A DNA stretch of 64,000 nt from Armatimonadota bacterium (GCA_025060455.1 JANXBY010000021.1:86418-150417); one strand, 5' to 3'; positions 42,517-50,830 are shown, counted from the first letter of the stretch. Notes: generated by a model not told the origin, from the letters alone. Numbers and translations are program-made.

Positions 42517-42909
42517 TCAGCGCACCACGACGATGACCCGCCGGTCCCGAGGTCCGTCGAACTCCGCCAGCATCACCGCCTGCCAGCGCCCCAGCGCCAG
42601 GCGGCCGTCCGCCACGGGGATCACCTGCCCCGGACCGGTCACCGCCGCCTTGAGGTGTGCGCTGGCGTTGTTGTCCACCCGGTCGTGGCGCCATACCCCG
42701 TCCGGGAATAGTTTGGCCAGGGCGTCCAGCAGGTCCTCGCACACCTGCGGGTCGTCGTTCTCGTTGACCACCACGCCTGCGGTGGCGTGGGGCACGTACA
42801 CGCAGCAGATGCCCTCCCGGACCCCGGAGGCGCGGACCGCCTCCTGGACCCGGTCGGTGATGTCCACCAGCTCACGCGTTCGGCGGGTGCGGACGGTAAA
42901 CTCCGTCAT
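42517..42909 (-). CDS. YjbQ family protein (UPF0047)
   Basis: A 130-residue protein with the UPF0047 signature near residue 38: VYVPHATAGVVVNENDDPQVCEDLL. HDRVDNNASAHLKAAVTGPGQVIPVADGRLALGRWQAVMLAEFDGPR follows it. The conserved histidines suggest a metal site. A member has been reported to have weak thiamine-phosphate synthase activity, so many databases use that name; the true role is uncertain. ATG start. Convergent with the ligase gene, with 76 bases between that contain no clear terminator. Confidence 0.92.
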   Translation of the reverse strand: MTEFTVRTRRTRELVDITDRVQEAVRASGVREGICCVYVPHATAGVVVNENDDPQVCEDLLDALAKLFPDGVWRHDRVDNNASAHLKAAVTGPGQVIPVADGRLALGRWQAVMLAEFDGPRDRRVIVVVR

Positions 42910-42951
42910 GGCTGCTGACCTCCCACCCCAGGGTACCGCAGCGGGGGTCGC

Positions 42952-43659
42952 GTGGCAGGGGACTTCAGGCGCCGGGCGGTCGCGGTGACCGCGTACGCGG
43001 TGGCCATGGGCTACGCGGAGGCCGCGGTGGTGGCCTACCTGCGCGCGCTGTACGGCATTTCGGACCTCTTGCGGGACGTGCCCGCGCGGCCCGACGCGCT
43101 GAGCTGGGTGGAGCTGGGCCGGGAGGCTGCCACGTTGGCGATGCTGGCCGCGGTTGGGCAGGCCGCGGGCCACACCCGGCCGTCGCGTTGGGGGGCGTTC
43201 CTGTACGCATGGGGCGTGTGGGACCTGGCGTACTACGGGTGGCTCCGGGTGCTGGTGGGCTTCCCGAAGTCCCTAGCGGAGTGGGACCTCCTGTTCCTGA
43301 TCCCCCTACCCTGGTGGGCGCCCGTGTGGGCCCCGGTGCTGGCAGCGATCTTGCTCGCGTGGTTCGGTGCGGCTGTGGCGGCCCGCGGGGAAGCGGGGCT
43401 GCCCGTACGGGTGGACGCCGGCAGCATCGGCCTGGCGTGTGCCGGTTCCGTAGCGGCCCTGGCGGCGGTCATGGCTCCCGCTCTGACGCGCCTGGGGGAG
43501 GGCTGGCAGGCCGCGGTCGCCGCCCGACCAGAGGGGTTCCCCTGGGGGCTGTACCTAGCGGGCTGGACCGCGGTGGCGTGGGCGAGCTGGCGGGTCGGTA
43601 CAGGGCGCAACTTGGGCGCTGATCGCTTGCGGGAACTTCGGGCCCGCGCGAGGCTATAG
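42952..43659 (+). CDS. Integral membrane protein of unknown function
   Basis: A 235-residue protein with about six hydrophobic helices: around residues 10-30, 58-75, 84-104 (AFLYAWGVWDLAYYGWLRVLVGFP), 117-145 (PWWAPVWAPVLAAILLAWFGAAV), 155-175 and 200-215. Acidic and aromatic residues in helix three (WDLAYYGW) may be functional. No family is recognised. GTG start; it stands 25 bases before the exported protein that follows on the same strand. Confidence 0.65.
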   Translation: MAGDFRRRAVAVTAYAVAMGYAEAAVVAYLRALYGISDLLRDVPARPDALSWVELGREAATLAMLAAVGQAAGHTRPSRWGAFLYAWGVWDLAYYGWLRVLVGFPKSLAEWDLLFLIPLPWWAPVWAPVLAAILLAWFGAAVAARGEAGLPVRVDAGSIGLACAGSVAALAAVMAPALTRLGEGWQAAVAARPEGFPWGLYLAGWTAVAWASWRVGTGRNLGADRLRELRARARL

Positions 43660-43683
43660 GCAAGGACGAAAGGGGAGGTTGGT

Positions 43684-44241
43684 ATGGTTCGGGTGAGTTG
43701 GGTGGCGGTGGCGCTCGCGCTGGTTTTGGCAGGACCGCTGGCGGCGCAGACAGGCGTGGGGGAGATCGTCCCCGGGGAGGCCATCGGCGCGGCGCGCATC
43801 GGGATGGCCATGGACGAGGCGGCGCAGGTCGCCGCGGGCTTCGGCCAGACCCGCGACCTAGCCCGGGACGCGGGCCGCGAGGTCTGCAACGTGGACGACG
43901 GGGTGGGGATCTGTGCGTACGACTACTACTTCTACGAGGACGAGCGGGAGCCTACTAAAACCCCCGGCGTGGTGATGGCGGTGGTGACCGACGACCCGCG
44001 TTTCCGCCTGAAGGGCGGGGTAGGAGTGGGCAGCACCCTGCTCGAGTTCCTGGGCGCGTACGCCAGCAACCCCGAGTGGCTGGGAGGAGGCTACCTGGAG
44101 TGGACCAGTAAGGGGCTCCTGGTGGGCCTGCGCAGAGGGTCCCGCGGTGCGGAGATCGCCCTCGTGGGCGTGTTCAAGCCGCGAGCCTCGGGGATCCGAG
44201 CAGAAGGCAGAACTCCCAAGCGCCGGGTCGCGTACCTGTAG
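43684..44241 (+). CDS. Exported protein of unknown function
   Basis: A 185-residue protein with a typical signal peptide: MVRVS, hydrophobic WVAVALALVLAGPL, and a likely cut after AAQ (AAQTGVGE). The mature part has a strand-rich look. GEAIGAARIGMAMDEAAQVA is followed by a cysteine pair in REVCNVDDGVGICAYDYYFY, perhaps a disulfide, and later VGVGSTLLEFLGAYASNPEW. The last 20 residues are basic. Strong site GGGGAGG before the ATG. It pairs with the exported protein downstream. No known domain is recognised. Confidence 0.65.
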   Translation: MVRVSWVAVALALVLAGPLAAQTGVGEIVPGEAIGAARIGMAMDEAAQVAAGFGQTRDLARDAGREVCNVDDGVGICAYDYYFYEDEREPTKTPGVVMAVVTDDPRFRLKGGVGVGSTLLEFLGAYASNPEWLGGGYLEWTSKGLLVGLRRGSRGAEIALVGVFKPRASGIRAEGRTPKRRVAYL

Positions 44242-44268
44242 GGAGGATACAAGATAGGGAGGGAGGCC

Positions 44269-44712
44269 ATGCGGCGGGTACGGCTTGCGGCCGCGGCCGC
44301 GCTGCTGGTGGTGGCGCTGGCCACGGCGGCGTACGGACAGGACGTCCTGCAGCTGGTGAAGGTGTTCGGGGTCGGGTACGCGGTCCGGACCTTCGGGCCG
44401 CAGATCAACGACTTTATCAACTCCATGCTCCTGTCCCGGGACGCCGCGACCCGCCAGACCACCAAGGTGGTGCCGATCCTGAGCGTGTCCATCGGACTCA
44501 GCGCCCCGGGGAGCGCCACCATCGGCGCGGCCCAGGTGGCGGGTCCCAGGGCCGCCGTCCAGAAGGTGGAGGCGGTGGCGGCCCTGGACGCCAACTACCA
44601 GGGGGTCTTCCAGATCCGCGCCCTCATCCCCGTGGACAGCCTGGAGCCGTGGAAGGGGCTGCGGCGCGTGGTGGGCGTGGGGGTTTCCGCCATCATCGAC
44701 CTGAAGATCTGA
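44269..44712 (+). CDS. Exported protein of unknown function
   Basis: A 147-residue protein with a signal peptide (MRRVRLAAAAALLVVALATAAYGQ, cut probably before QDV). The remainder (VKVFGVGYAVRTFGPQINDFIN, then KVVPILSVSIGLSAPGSATIGAAQVAGP) is strand- and glycine-rich and ends SAIIDLKI. This could be a small periplasmic or surface structural protein. GGGAGGGAGGCC directly before the ATG. No family is recognised. The end is followed by a 175-base gap before the MarR gene. Confidence 0.6.
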   Translation: MRRVRLAAAAALLVVALATAAYGQDVLQLVKVFGVGYAVRTFGPQINDFINSMLLSRDAATRQTTKVVPILSVSIGLSAPGSATIGAAQVAGPRAAVQKVEAVAALDANYQGVFQIRALIPVDSLEPWKGLRRVVGVGVSAIIDLKI

Positions 44713-44886
44713 CCCCACCGGCGCGGTGCCACCCGCGGGGTGCCCTCAGGGGCCCGGGTGGAGGGTGTACGCGCCCCGGCGCACGTTCCGCACCCCGACG
44801 GTGTTTGGTTTGCACACCTTCACGGCGCACCGGCCAGTAACTTTGGACTGCTAACCATGTACCATGAAGGGCGAGGAGGCCAAGGG

Positions 44887-45555
44887 TTGAGGGGGGGTCC
44901 AAGGAGAGCAGGCCCCTTCGAGGACCGGGAGCGCACCGCGGAGCGGGTGGCGCAGGCCATCGTGCGCATCGGCACGGCCCTGCGCAGCGAGGCGTGGGAG
45001 GGCGCGCTGGCCCGCGGCCTGACACCCACCCAGGCCCAAATCCTGAGCTACCTGCGGTTCCGCGGTCGGGAGGGGGCGCGGGTGTCGGAGGTGGCCGAGG
45101 CCCTCGCGGTGACTCCGGCCACCGCCAGCGAGTCCACCGACGCCCTGGTGCGCAAGGGGCTGGTGCGGAAGGTTCGGGCTGCCGAGGACGGCCGGGCGCG
45201 GCAAGTGGTCCTCACCGCCGCGGGCCGCCGGGAGGCCCGGAGGCTGGCGGGCTGGCCCGACTTCCTGCTGCAGGCGGTGCGGTCCCTGCCCGCGGGGGAA
45301 CAGGCCGCCTTGCTGCGGGTGCTGCTGAAGACCATCCGGGAGCTGCAGAACGCCGGGCGCATCCCCACATCCCGCATGTGCGTCACGTGCCGGTACTTCC
45401 GCCCCTACGCACACCCCGACCCTGCGGCCCCTCACCACTGCGACTTCGTAGACGCCCCCTTCGGGGACGGCCTGCTGCGCGTGGACTGCCCGGACCACGT
45501 GCCCGCAGCGCCCCAGCAGGAAGCGGAGAACTGGCGGCGGTTCGCCGGGGTGTGA
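44887..45555 (+). CDS. MarR-type regulator with cysteine-rich C-terminal tail
   Basis: A 222-residue regulator. The winged helix runs from LTPTQAQILSYLRFRGREGARVSEVAEALAV to ALVRKGLVRKVRAAEDGRARQVVLT (residues about 40-110). The C-terminus adds CVTCRYFRPYAHPDPAAPHHCDFVDA and LLRVDCPDH: four cysteines and several histidines, probably a zinc or iron-sulfur site that could sense metal or redox state. The TTG at 44887 has a perfect GAGGAGG seven bases upstream and is preferred over ATG 44857, which has none. In the 174-base leader I see no sure promoter, only an AT-richer patch at 44832-44866. Confidence 0.82.
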   Translation: MRGGPRRAGPFEDRERTAERVAQAIVRIGTALRSEAWEGALARGLTPTQAQILSYLRFRGREGARVSEVAEALAVTPATASESTDALVRKGLVRKVRAAEDGRARQVVLTAAGRREARRLAGWPDFLLQAVRSLPAGEQAALLRVLLKTIRELQNAGRIPTSRMCVTCRYFRPYAHPDPAAPHHCDFVDAPFGDGLLRVDCPDHVPAAPQQEAENWRRFAGV

Positions 45556-45668
45556 CCGCTCGCCGCGGGGGAGCGCGGGCGGTTCGAAGGGTCGGGCCGC
45601 CCGTGCGGTTGGCGTCACGAAGTTGGGATGGTCCCGCCGGTCGGCTCTGCGGCAGCGACCGGGCTGGG

Positions 45669-45757
45669 TGGCGGAGGGGGTGGGACTCGAACCCACAAGG
45701 GCGCAGAGCCCACCGGTTTTCGAGACCGGCCCCTTAGCCAGTTCGGTGCACCCCTCC
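45669..45757 (-). tRNA. tRNA-Ser (anticodon CGA)
   Basis: On the minus strand: acceptor GGAGGGG/CCCCUCC with encoded CCA, anticodon stem CCGGT/ACCGG holding loop CTCGAAA (anticodon CGA, reads UCG), a long variable arm (GGGC..GCCC), and the T loop GTTCGAGT. A class II serine tRNA, the second serine tRNA in the window. Confidence 0.95.
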
Positions 45758-45767
45758 AGCCCTCCCC

Positions 45768-45773
45768 ATTGTA
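45768..45773 (-). promoter_or_regulatory. Candidate -10 box of tRNA-Ser(CGA)
   Basis: TACAAT on the minus strand, ten bases before the first tRNA base. A GC-rich inverted repeat (GCGCCC / GGGCGC, 45776-45793) lies just upstream. No clear -35 is seen. Confidence 0.5.
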
Positions 45774-45820
45774 ACGCGCCCTCGGTCGGGCGCGGGTACA
45801 CTGGCGGAGGAGGTGCGAGG

Positions 45821-46033
45821 GTGGAGTTGCGGGAACTGCTGCGCCAGAACTGGAGGCGCGCCATGCCGGTTCGGGCAGGCCGCCGGAGGGGGGTGCGCCG
45901 GCGGCCCCGGAGCGAAGACGAGCTTGCAGCCCTGCGGCGGGTGAACTACCGGGTTGCCCGGCGCGCGTTCTCGACCTGGATTCTGCGGGAGGGCCCGAAG
46001 GCGTACCGACTGGTGTCCGGAGGGGGTGGGTGA
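45821..46033 (+). CDS. Small basic protein, possible partner of the nucleotidyltransferase
   Basis: A 70-residue, arginine-rich protein (VRAGRRRGVRRRPRSEDELAALRRVNYRVARRAF) ending in KAYRLVSGGGG. No domain is recognised. GTG start after a GGAGGAGGTGCGAGG site; a TACACT -10-like box lies 19 bases upstream of the start. Its stop overlaps the GTG of the next gene, so the two are coupled. Small-protein-plus-nucleotidyltransferase pairs include toxin-antitoxin systems, but this small protein does not match a known HEPN or other partner. Confidence 0.6.
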   Translation: MELRELLRQNWRRAMPVRAGRRRGVRRRPRSEDELAALRRVNYRVARRAFSTWILREGPKAYRLVSGGGG

Positions 46034-46632
46034 GCCCCGAGAGGCTCGCGGAGGCGCGAAACCGGCTGGGGGCGCTTCGGGAAGTCCGAAATCCCCTGGA
46101 AGTGCAGCTGCGGGTCGCCGCGGTGCTGTCCGGCCTTCTGCGCGAGTACGGGGAGCCCATTGTGGTGGGCGGCAGCGCGGTCTCCTTCTACACGGGGGGC
46201 GCTTACCTGTCCCGGGACGTGGACCTGCTCACCGAGGCGGGCGCAGAGGTGCTCCGTCAGGTTCTGGAGGGTCTTGGCTTCGAGCGTACCGGCGCGGCCT
46301 GGGTGCACCGGGACGTGGACGTGGTGGTGGACTTCCCCGCCCCACCGTTGGCCGGCGACCCTGCTCGGGTGGTGCGGGTGCAGACAGAGGACGGCCCGAT
46401 CCGGGTCATCGGGCTGGAGGACCTGCTGGTGGATCGCCTGAACGCCGCGGTGCACTGGAAGGACACGGAAGCGAAGGAGTGGTGTGTGACCATGCTGGCG
46501 GTGCACCCGGACCTGGATCGCCCCTACCTTGACCGGCGAGCGTCCGAAGAGGGGATCGCGGGAGCCCTGGCCGAGGTCCGTGCGGAAGCAGAGCGGGTGC
46601 GGCGCGAGGGTGAGCGGCCGCCGGTGGACTAG
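46030..46632 (+). CDS. Nucleotidyltransferase-fold protein, DUF6036-like
   Basis: A 200-residue protein of the DNA polymerase beta-like nucleotidyltransferase fold. VVGGSAVSFYTGG near residue 45 and LSRDVDLLT near residue 60 give the GG-S and D-x-D metal motifs, and a third acidic strand VHRDVDVVVDFP near residue 98 completes the triad. IGLEDLLVDRLNAAVHWKDTEAKEW matches the helical C-terminal part seen in DUF6036 and AbiEii-like proteins. Such proteins can nucleotidylate tRNA or proteins; the target here is unknown. Coupled to the preceding small basic gene. Confidence 0.72.
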   Translation: MSPERLAEARNRLGALREVRNPLEVQLRVAAVLSGLLREYGEPIVVGGSAVSFYTGGAYLSRDVDLLTEAGAEVLRQVLEGLGFERTGAAWVHRDVDVVVDFPAPPLAGDPARVVRVQTEDGPIRVIGLEDLLVDRLNAAVHWKDTEAKEWCVTMLAVHPDLDRPYLDRRASEEGIAGALAEVRAEAERVRREGERPPVD

Positions 46633-46636
46633 CGCC

Positions 46637-47095
46637 CTACGCCTGGCCGTCCCGCAGGCGCTGGAAGAACCGCCGCAGCAGCTCCTGTGACTCCTCCTGC
46701 AACACGCCTTCGGCAACCTCGATCCGGTGGTTGAGACGGGGGTCGTCCGCGATCTGGTACAGAGTGCGAACGGCGCCGCTCCTGGGACTCGGAGCCGCGT
46801 ACACCAGCCGCCTCACCCGGGCCAACACCAAGGCGCCCGCGCACATGGGGCAGGGTTCTGCGGTGACGTACACCGTGCACCCTTCCAGCCTCCAGGTGCC
46901 CAGCGTGCGGGCCGCCTCGCGCAACGCGAGGACCTCCGCGTGGGCGGTGGGGTCCTGGAGCGACTCCCGCCGGTCGTGGGCCCGCGCCACCAGCCGGCCC
47001 TCGAGCACCACCACGCAGCCCACGGGAACCTCGCCGTAGGAGGCGCCGCGCTCCGCCTCCCGCAGGGCGTGGCGCATCCAGAACTCGTCGGTCAC
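46637..47095 (-). CDS. tadA: tRNA-specific adenosine deaminase TadA
   Basis: Converts adenosine 34 of tRNA-Arg(ACG) to inosine. The 152-residue cytidine-deaminase-fold enzyme has the zinc histidine and catalytic glutamate in TAHAEVLALREA near residue 53 and the zinc cysteines in PCPMCAGALVLARV near residue 83. DEFWMRHALREAERG at the start is typical. The GTG start overlaps the stop of the uracil-DNA glycosylase gene, forming a two-gene unit. Guanine deaminase is a less likely alternative. Confidence 0.93.
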   Translation of the reverse strand: MTDEFWMRHALREAERGASYGEVPVGCVVVLEGRLVARAHDRRESLQDPTAHAEVLALREAARTLGTWRLEGCTVYVTAEPCPMCAGALVLARVRRLVYAAPSPRSGAVRTLYQIADDPRLNHRIEVAEGVLQEESQELLRRFFQRLRDGQA

Positions 47096-47841
47096 CCGCA
47101 GACCTCCACTAGCTTCCTGGCCTTGCGGAACACCGCATCCAACATGGGCGCGGTGAGCCTCCCCGTCTGGGTGTTCTGGCGGCTGGGGTGGTAGGTGCAC
47201 AGCACGGCGGGCACCGGCCGGCCGCACACCTGGCCGGGGAAGCGGTAGACAGCGCCGTGCGCGAACCGTGGCCGGGGACGCGGCAGGTCCACCCCCAGGT
47301 GGGAGAGCAGGCGGAGCACGGCGTCGAAGGCCACCGCGCCCAGGCACACCACGACCCGCACCCGGGGCAACAGCAGAAACTCCCGGACCAGGTACGGGAA
47401 GCAGCGCCGGAGCTCCTCGGGAGACGGACGGTTCTCGGGCGGCGCGCAGCGCATCGCGGCGGTGACGTACGCGTCCAGCAGCCGCAGCCCGTCGTCCCGG
47501 TGCACGCTGGTGGGCTGGTTGGCGAACCCCGCGCGGTACAGGGCGCGGGTCAGCCACACGGACGCCCCGTTGGGCAGGTCCCCGGTGAACATGCGGCCGG
47601 TGCGGTTCGCGCCGTGGGCCGCGGGCGCCAGCCCCACCAGCAGCAGCCGGGCCTGCGGGTCGCCGAAGCCCGGGACGGGCTTGCCCCAGTACTCCCAGTC
47701 CCGGAACTCCCGCTTTTTCTCCCGGGCCACCCGTTCGCGGTAGGCTACAAGCCGCGGGCATCTGCAGCAGGCCACCACCTCCGCCTGGAGGGCTACGAGG
47801 CCCTGGGGATCCGACTGGATGGGTCGGGCCGCCTGTCCCAC
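47092..47841 (-). CDS. udgB: Uracil-DNA glycosylase, family 5 (UdgB)
   Basis: A 249-residue glycosylase that removes uracil, and often hypoxanthine or xanthine, from DNA. Motif A reads GLAPAAHGANRTGRMFTGD, the family 5 form. It lacks the polar aspartate or asparagine of families 1 and 4. Motif B is HPSRQNTQTGR near residue 225. Four cysteines, from CCRCPRLV near residue 26 and C of AAMRCAPP and VVVCLGAV, fit the [4Fe-4S] cluster of families 4 and 5. It is most common in thermophiles and actinobacteria. The divergent acyl-CoA synthetase gene starts 93 bases away. Confidence 0.93.
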   Translation of the reverse strand: MGQAARPIQSDPQGLVALQAEVVACCRCPRLVAYRERVAREKKREFRDWEYWGKPVPGFGDPQARLLLVGLAPAAHGANRTGRMFTGDLPNGASVWLTRALYRAGFANQPTSVHRDDGLRLLDAYVTAAMRCAPPENRPSPEELRRCFPYLVREFLLLPRVRVVVCLGAVAFDAVLRLLSHLGVDLPRPRPRFAHGAVYRFPGQVCGRPVPAVLCTYHPSRQNTQTGRLTAPMLDAVFRKARKLVEVCG

Positions 47842-47934
47842 GCGGGGAGGATAGCGCGGGCGGGCTGGGTGCGGTCAACGGCGGAGGAGGCGGCCGGCAG
47901 GGCGGCAAAACATGGGGTCGGGGGGTGTTTGCGG

Positions 47935-49899
47935 ATGGAAACGGCGGTGCTCGGCGGAGAGGTAGTGTGGCGTCCGTCCCCGGAGGTGGTGGAGCGCAGC
48001 CGCCTCGCGCGCTTCATGCGCCGCCACGGGCTCGCCTCCTACGACGAGCTGTACCGGAGGTCCGTGGAGGACCTGGAGTGGTTCTGGAGAGCGGCCTTGG
48101 AAGAGCTGGACGTGCGGTGGTACAGGCCGTACGAGCGCGTGTACGACGACCGGCAGGGGGTCGAGTGGACCGAGTGGTTCTGCGGGGGGGAGCTCAACCT
48201 GGTGCACAACGCCGTGGAGAAGTACCGTGGCTCCCCCACCGCCCACCGGGTGGCGGTGCGGTGGGAAGGCGACGACGGAGCGGTCCGACAGCTCACGTAC
48301 GCGGACCTGGACGTGGAGGTGTCAAAGGCGGCAGCGGCGTTGCGGCGGCTGGGAGTGGGCCGGGGCGACCGGGTGGCCCTGTACCTACCCATGGTCCCCG
48401 AGGCGGCGGTGGCGCTGCTGGCGTGCGCGAAGGTAGGGGCGGTGCTCACGCCGGTGTTCTCGGGGTTCGCGCCGGAGGCGGTGGCGACCCGGGTGCGCGA
48501 CTGCGAGGCGAAGGTGATCGTGACCGCGGACGGCTTCTACCGGCGCGGGCAGGTGGTCCCCCTGTGGCGGTACGCGGACGAGGCCGCCCGGCAGTCACCC
48601 AGCGTGGAGCACCTGCTGGTGGTGCGGCGCGTGGGCGCCACGGACGGCTGGCGGGCGGGCAGGGACGTGTGGTGGCACGAGGCCACCGCCTCCGAGACGC
48701 CGGACGTACCCACGGAGCGCATGGGCTCCATGGACCCGTTCATGATCATCTACACCTCGGGGACCACGGGACGTCCCAAGGGCACGGTGCACGTGCACTC
48801 CGGCTTCCCCGTCAAGGCGAGCTGCGACATGGGCTTCCACTTCGACGTCCAGCCCGGGGACGTGGTGTTCTGGCTGACGGACCTGGGCTGGATGATGGGC
48901 CCGTGGCTGATTCTGGGCACCTTGAGCCTCGGCGCCACCATGGTCCTGTACGAGGGGGTGCCGGACCACCCACACCCCGGGCGGCTGTGGGAGCTGGTGG
49001 ACCGGCACGGGGTCACGGTGCTGGGGCTGGCGCCCACCGCGGCGCGGGCCCTCATGCGGCACGGAGACGACTGGCCTGCACGCTACCGGCTGGGCACCCT
49101 CCGGGTGTTGGGATCCACCGGCGAGCCGTGGAACCCGGACCCGTACCTCTGGTACTTCCGGAACGTGGGCCGCAGCCGGTGCCCGGTTGTGAACTACTCC
49201 GGCGGCACGGAGGTCTCGGGCGGCATCGTGTGCGGCACCGTCGTACACCCGTGCAAGCCGTGTTCGTTTGCAGGCCCGTGCCTGGGGATGGCCGCGGACA
49301 TCTACGACCCGGCAGGGCGTCCCACCGGAGCGGGAGAGGTGGGCGAGCTGGTGGTGACGAAGCCGTGGCCCGGAATGACCAAGGGTTTCTGGCAAGACCC
49401 GCAGCGCTACCTGGAGACCTACTGGTCCCGGTGGCCTGGGGTGTGGGTGCACGGCGACTGGGCCGCTCGGGACGCGGAAGGCTTCTGGTACATCCTCGGC
49501 CGCTCGGACGACACGTTGAAGGTGGCGGGCAAGCGTGTGGGCCCTGCAGAGGTGGAGTCTGTCCTCGTCACCCACCCTGCGGTGAGCGAGGCCGCTGCCG
49601 TCGGGATCCCGCACGAGGTCAAGGGCGAGGCGGTGGCGTGCTTCGTGGTGCTGAAGCCCGGGCAACAGCCCAGCGAGGGGCTCGCCGAGCAGCTCCGGGA
49701 ACTGGTAGCGCAGCGCCTCGGCAAGCCCCTGCAGCCGGAGGTGGTGGAGTTCGTCCCGGACCTGCCGAAGACCCGCAACGCGAAGATCATGCGGCGGGTG
49801 ATCCGAGCCGCTTACCTCGGGCAGGACCCGGGAGATTTGAGCGCGCTGGAGAACCCCTCGGCGGTGGCCGCCATCAGGCGTGCGCCCCGGGAGGGGTAG
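47935..49899 (+). CDS. AMP-forming acyl-CoA synthetase, acetyl-CoA synthetase-like
   Basis: A 654-residue enzyme that activates a short acid with ATP and CoA. The N-terminal ACAS cap is present. Core motifs are IIYTSGTTGRPKGTVHVHSG (P loop) near residue 271, DLGWMMGPW, STGEPWNP, NYSGGTEVSGG, GDWAARDAEGFWYILGRSDDTLKVAGKRVGPAEVES (hinge) and the C-terminal lysine in TRNAKIMRR, the site usually acetylated to switch activity off. Acetate, propionate or a similar acid are candidates. ATG start preceded by a G-rich stretch. Its end overlaps the convergent regulator gene by 26 bases. Confidence 0.9.
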   Translation: METAVLGGEVVWRPSPEVVERSRLARFMRRHGLASYDELYRRSVEDLEWFWRAALEELDVRWYRPYERVYDDRQGVEWTEWFCGGELNLVHNAVEKYRGSPTAHRVAVRWEGDDGAVRQLTYADLDVEVSKAAAALRRLGVGRGDRVALYLPMVPEAAVALLACAKVGAVLTPVFSGFAPEAVATRVRDCEAKVIVTADGFYRRGQVVPLWRYADEAARQSPSVEHLLVVRRVGATDGWRAGRDVWWHEATASETPDVPTERMGSMDPFMIIYTSGTTGRPKGTVHVHSGFPVKASCDMGFHFDVQPGDVVFWLTDLGWMMGPWLILGTLSLGATMVLYEGVPDHPHPGRLWELVDRHGVTVLGLAPTAARALMRHGDDWPARYRLGTLRVLGSTGEPWNPDPYLWYFRNVGRSRCPVVNYSGGTEVSGGIVCGTVVHPCKPCSFAGPCLGMAADIYDPAGRPTGAGEVGELVVTKPWPGMTKGFWQDPQRYLETYWSRWPGVWVHGDWAARDAEGFWYILGRSDDTLKVAGKRVGPAEVESVLVTHPAVSEAAAVGIPHEVKGEAVACFVVLKPGQQPSEGLAEQLRELVAQRLGKPLQPEVVEFVPDLPKTRNAKIMRRVIRAAYLGQDPGDLSALENPSAVAAIRRAPREG

Positions 49900-50830
49900 C
49901 ATCCGCGGCCGACAGCTGGCGCGTGGCCTCCGCGAGGGCGTCGCGGTCGTCCTCCAGGGTGGCGTGCGCGGTCCGCAACCGCAGCTGCAGGCCCGGATAG
50001 CGGGCGGGCCGGTACCCCTGAGCTTCCGCGTGCAACCGGTCGGTGATGGACTGCACCCGCTGGCGGTCCCCGTTGTCGAGCAGCGCCGCCAGCACGCCCT
50101 GCCCGAGGTGGGCCACCGCGTCGGTGCTGCGCACCGCCCCCCGCAGGGCGGAAGCCGTGTGCTGGAGGGCCCCGTGGAGGGCGTCCGCTCCGTACGCGGC
50201 CTGCAGGCGCTGGACGTCTAGCACCTGCACCACCAGCACGGTGAACCGCTCGCCGAACAGCCGGCTGCGGGCGCGCCGCTCCTCGTACAGCCTGCGGAAC
50301 GCGCCCGGGCTGAGCACACCCGTGGACGGATCCACGTCGGTCTCCGCCGCGTCCCGCATGCCGCGGCGCAGCACCGCGTGCTCCACCGCGTGCCGCACCA
50401 GTTCCCGGCTGGGCGGACCGTCGTCGAACAGGAATTCGTCCGCGCCGGCGTCCAGGGCCGCGGCCACCGTCTCCCGCAGGGACCGCGGTGCCAGGAGCAG
50501 GATCGGCGTCTGCCGGAAGGACCGCAGGGTGCGGATGGCCTCCGGCACCGGGCGCCCGCACGAGCCTGCGTCCACCACGATGAGGTCGTAGTGGTCCGTC
50601 CGCAGCAGCTCGAGCGCGTCTTCGAAGGGCGCCGCCTCCACCCGGCAGCCCGGCCCCAGGCCCTCGGAAAGCCACGGGTGCACGCCGCTGCCCACCACGA
50701 GGGCGCTCGGAACCGCAGGTTCCGGGGTGGGGGGAGCAGGCTCTGACACGGTTGGCGTCGGGGGTGGCTCGAGGAAGGCTTGACGCCACTGATCCAACCG
50801 CTTCCACCACGGTGGCCTGCGGGCTTCCAT
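49874..50830 (-). CDS. Degenerate REC-GGDEF protein
   Basis: A 318-residue protein. Residues about 40-160 resemble a receiver domain: ALVVGSG at strand one (the acidic pair is missing), DLIVVDAGS with a possible phospho-aspartate, then TPILLLAPRS and LDAGADEFLFD. Residues 165-310 resemble a GGDEF domain (DPSTGVLSPGAFRRLYEE, then FTVLVVQVLDVQRLQAAYGADALHGAL), but the active loop is HLGQGVLA instead of R-GGDEF, so no diguanylate cyclase activity is expected. It is probably a sensor or scaffold. The ATG at 50830 is chosen for the family-like start. The 220-base gap upstream holds no gene I can support. Confidence 0.72.
   Translation of the reverse strand: MEARRPPWWKRLDQWRQAFLEPPPTPTVSEPAPPTPEPAVPSALVVGSGVHPWLSEGLGPGCRVEAAPFEDALELLRTDHYDLIVVDAGSCGRPVPEAIRTLRSFRQTPILLLAPRSLRETVAAALDAGADEFLFDDGPPSRELVRHAVEHAVLRRGMRDAAETDVDPSTGVLSPGAFRRLYEERRARSRLFGERFTVLVVQVLDVQRLQAAYGADALHGALQHTASALRGAVRSTDAVAHLGQGVLAALLDNGDRQRVQSITDRLHAEAQGYRPARYPGLQLRLRTAHATLEDDRDALAEATRQLSAADATPPGAHA

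Noticed and set aside
44857..44886. ATG 44857 as start of the MarR gene
   Set aside because: No ribosome site precedes it, and the added residues are glycine- and arginine-rich without family support; the TTG at 44887 has a perfect GAGGAGG.
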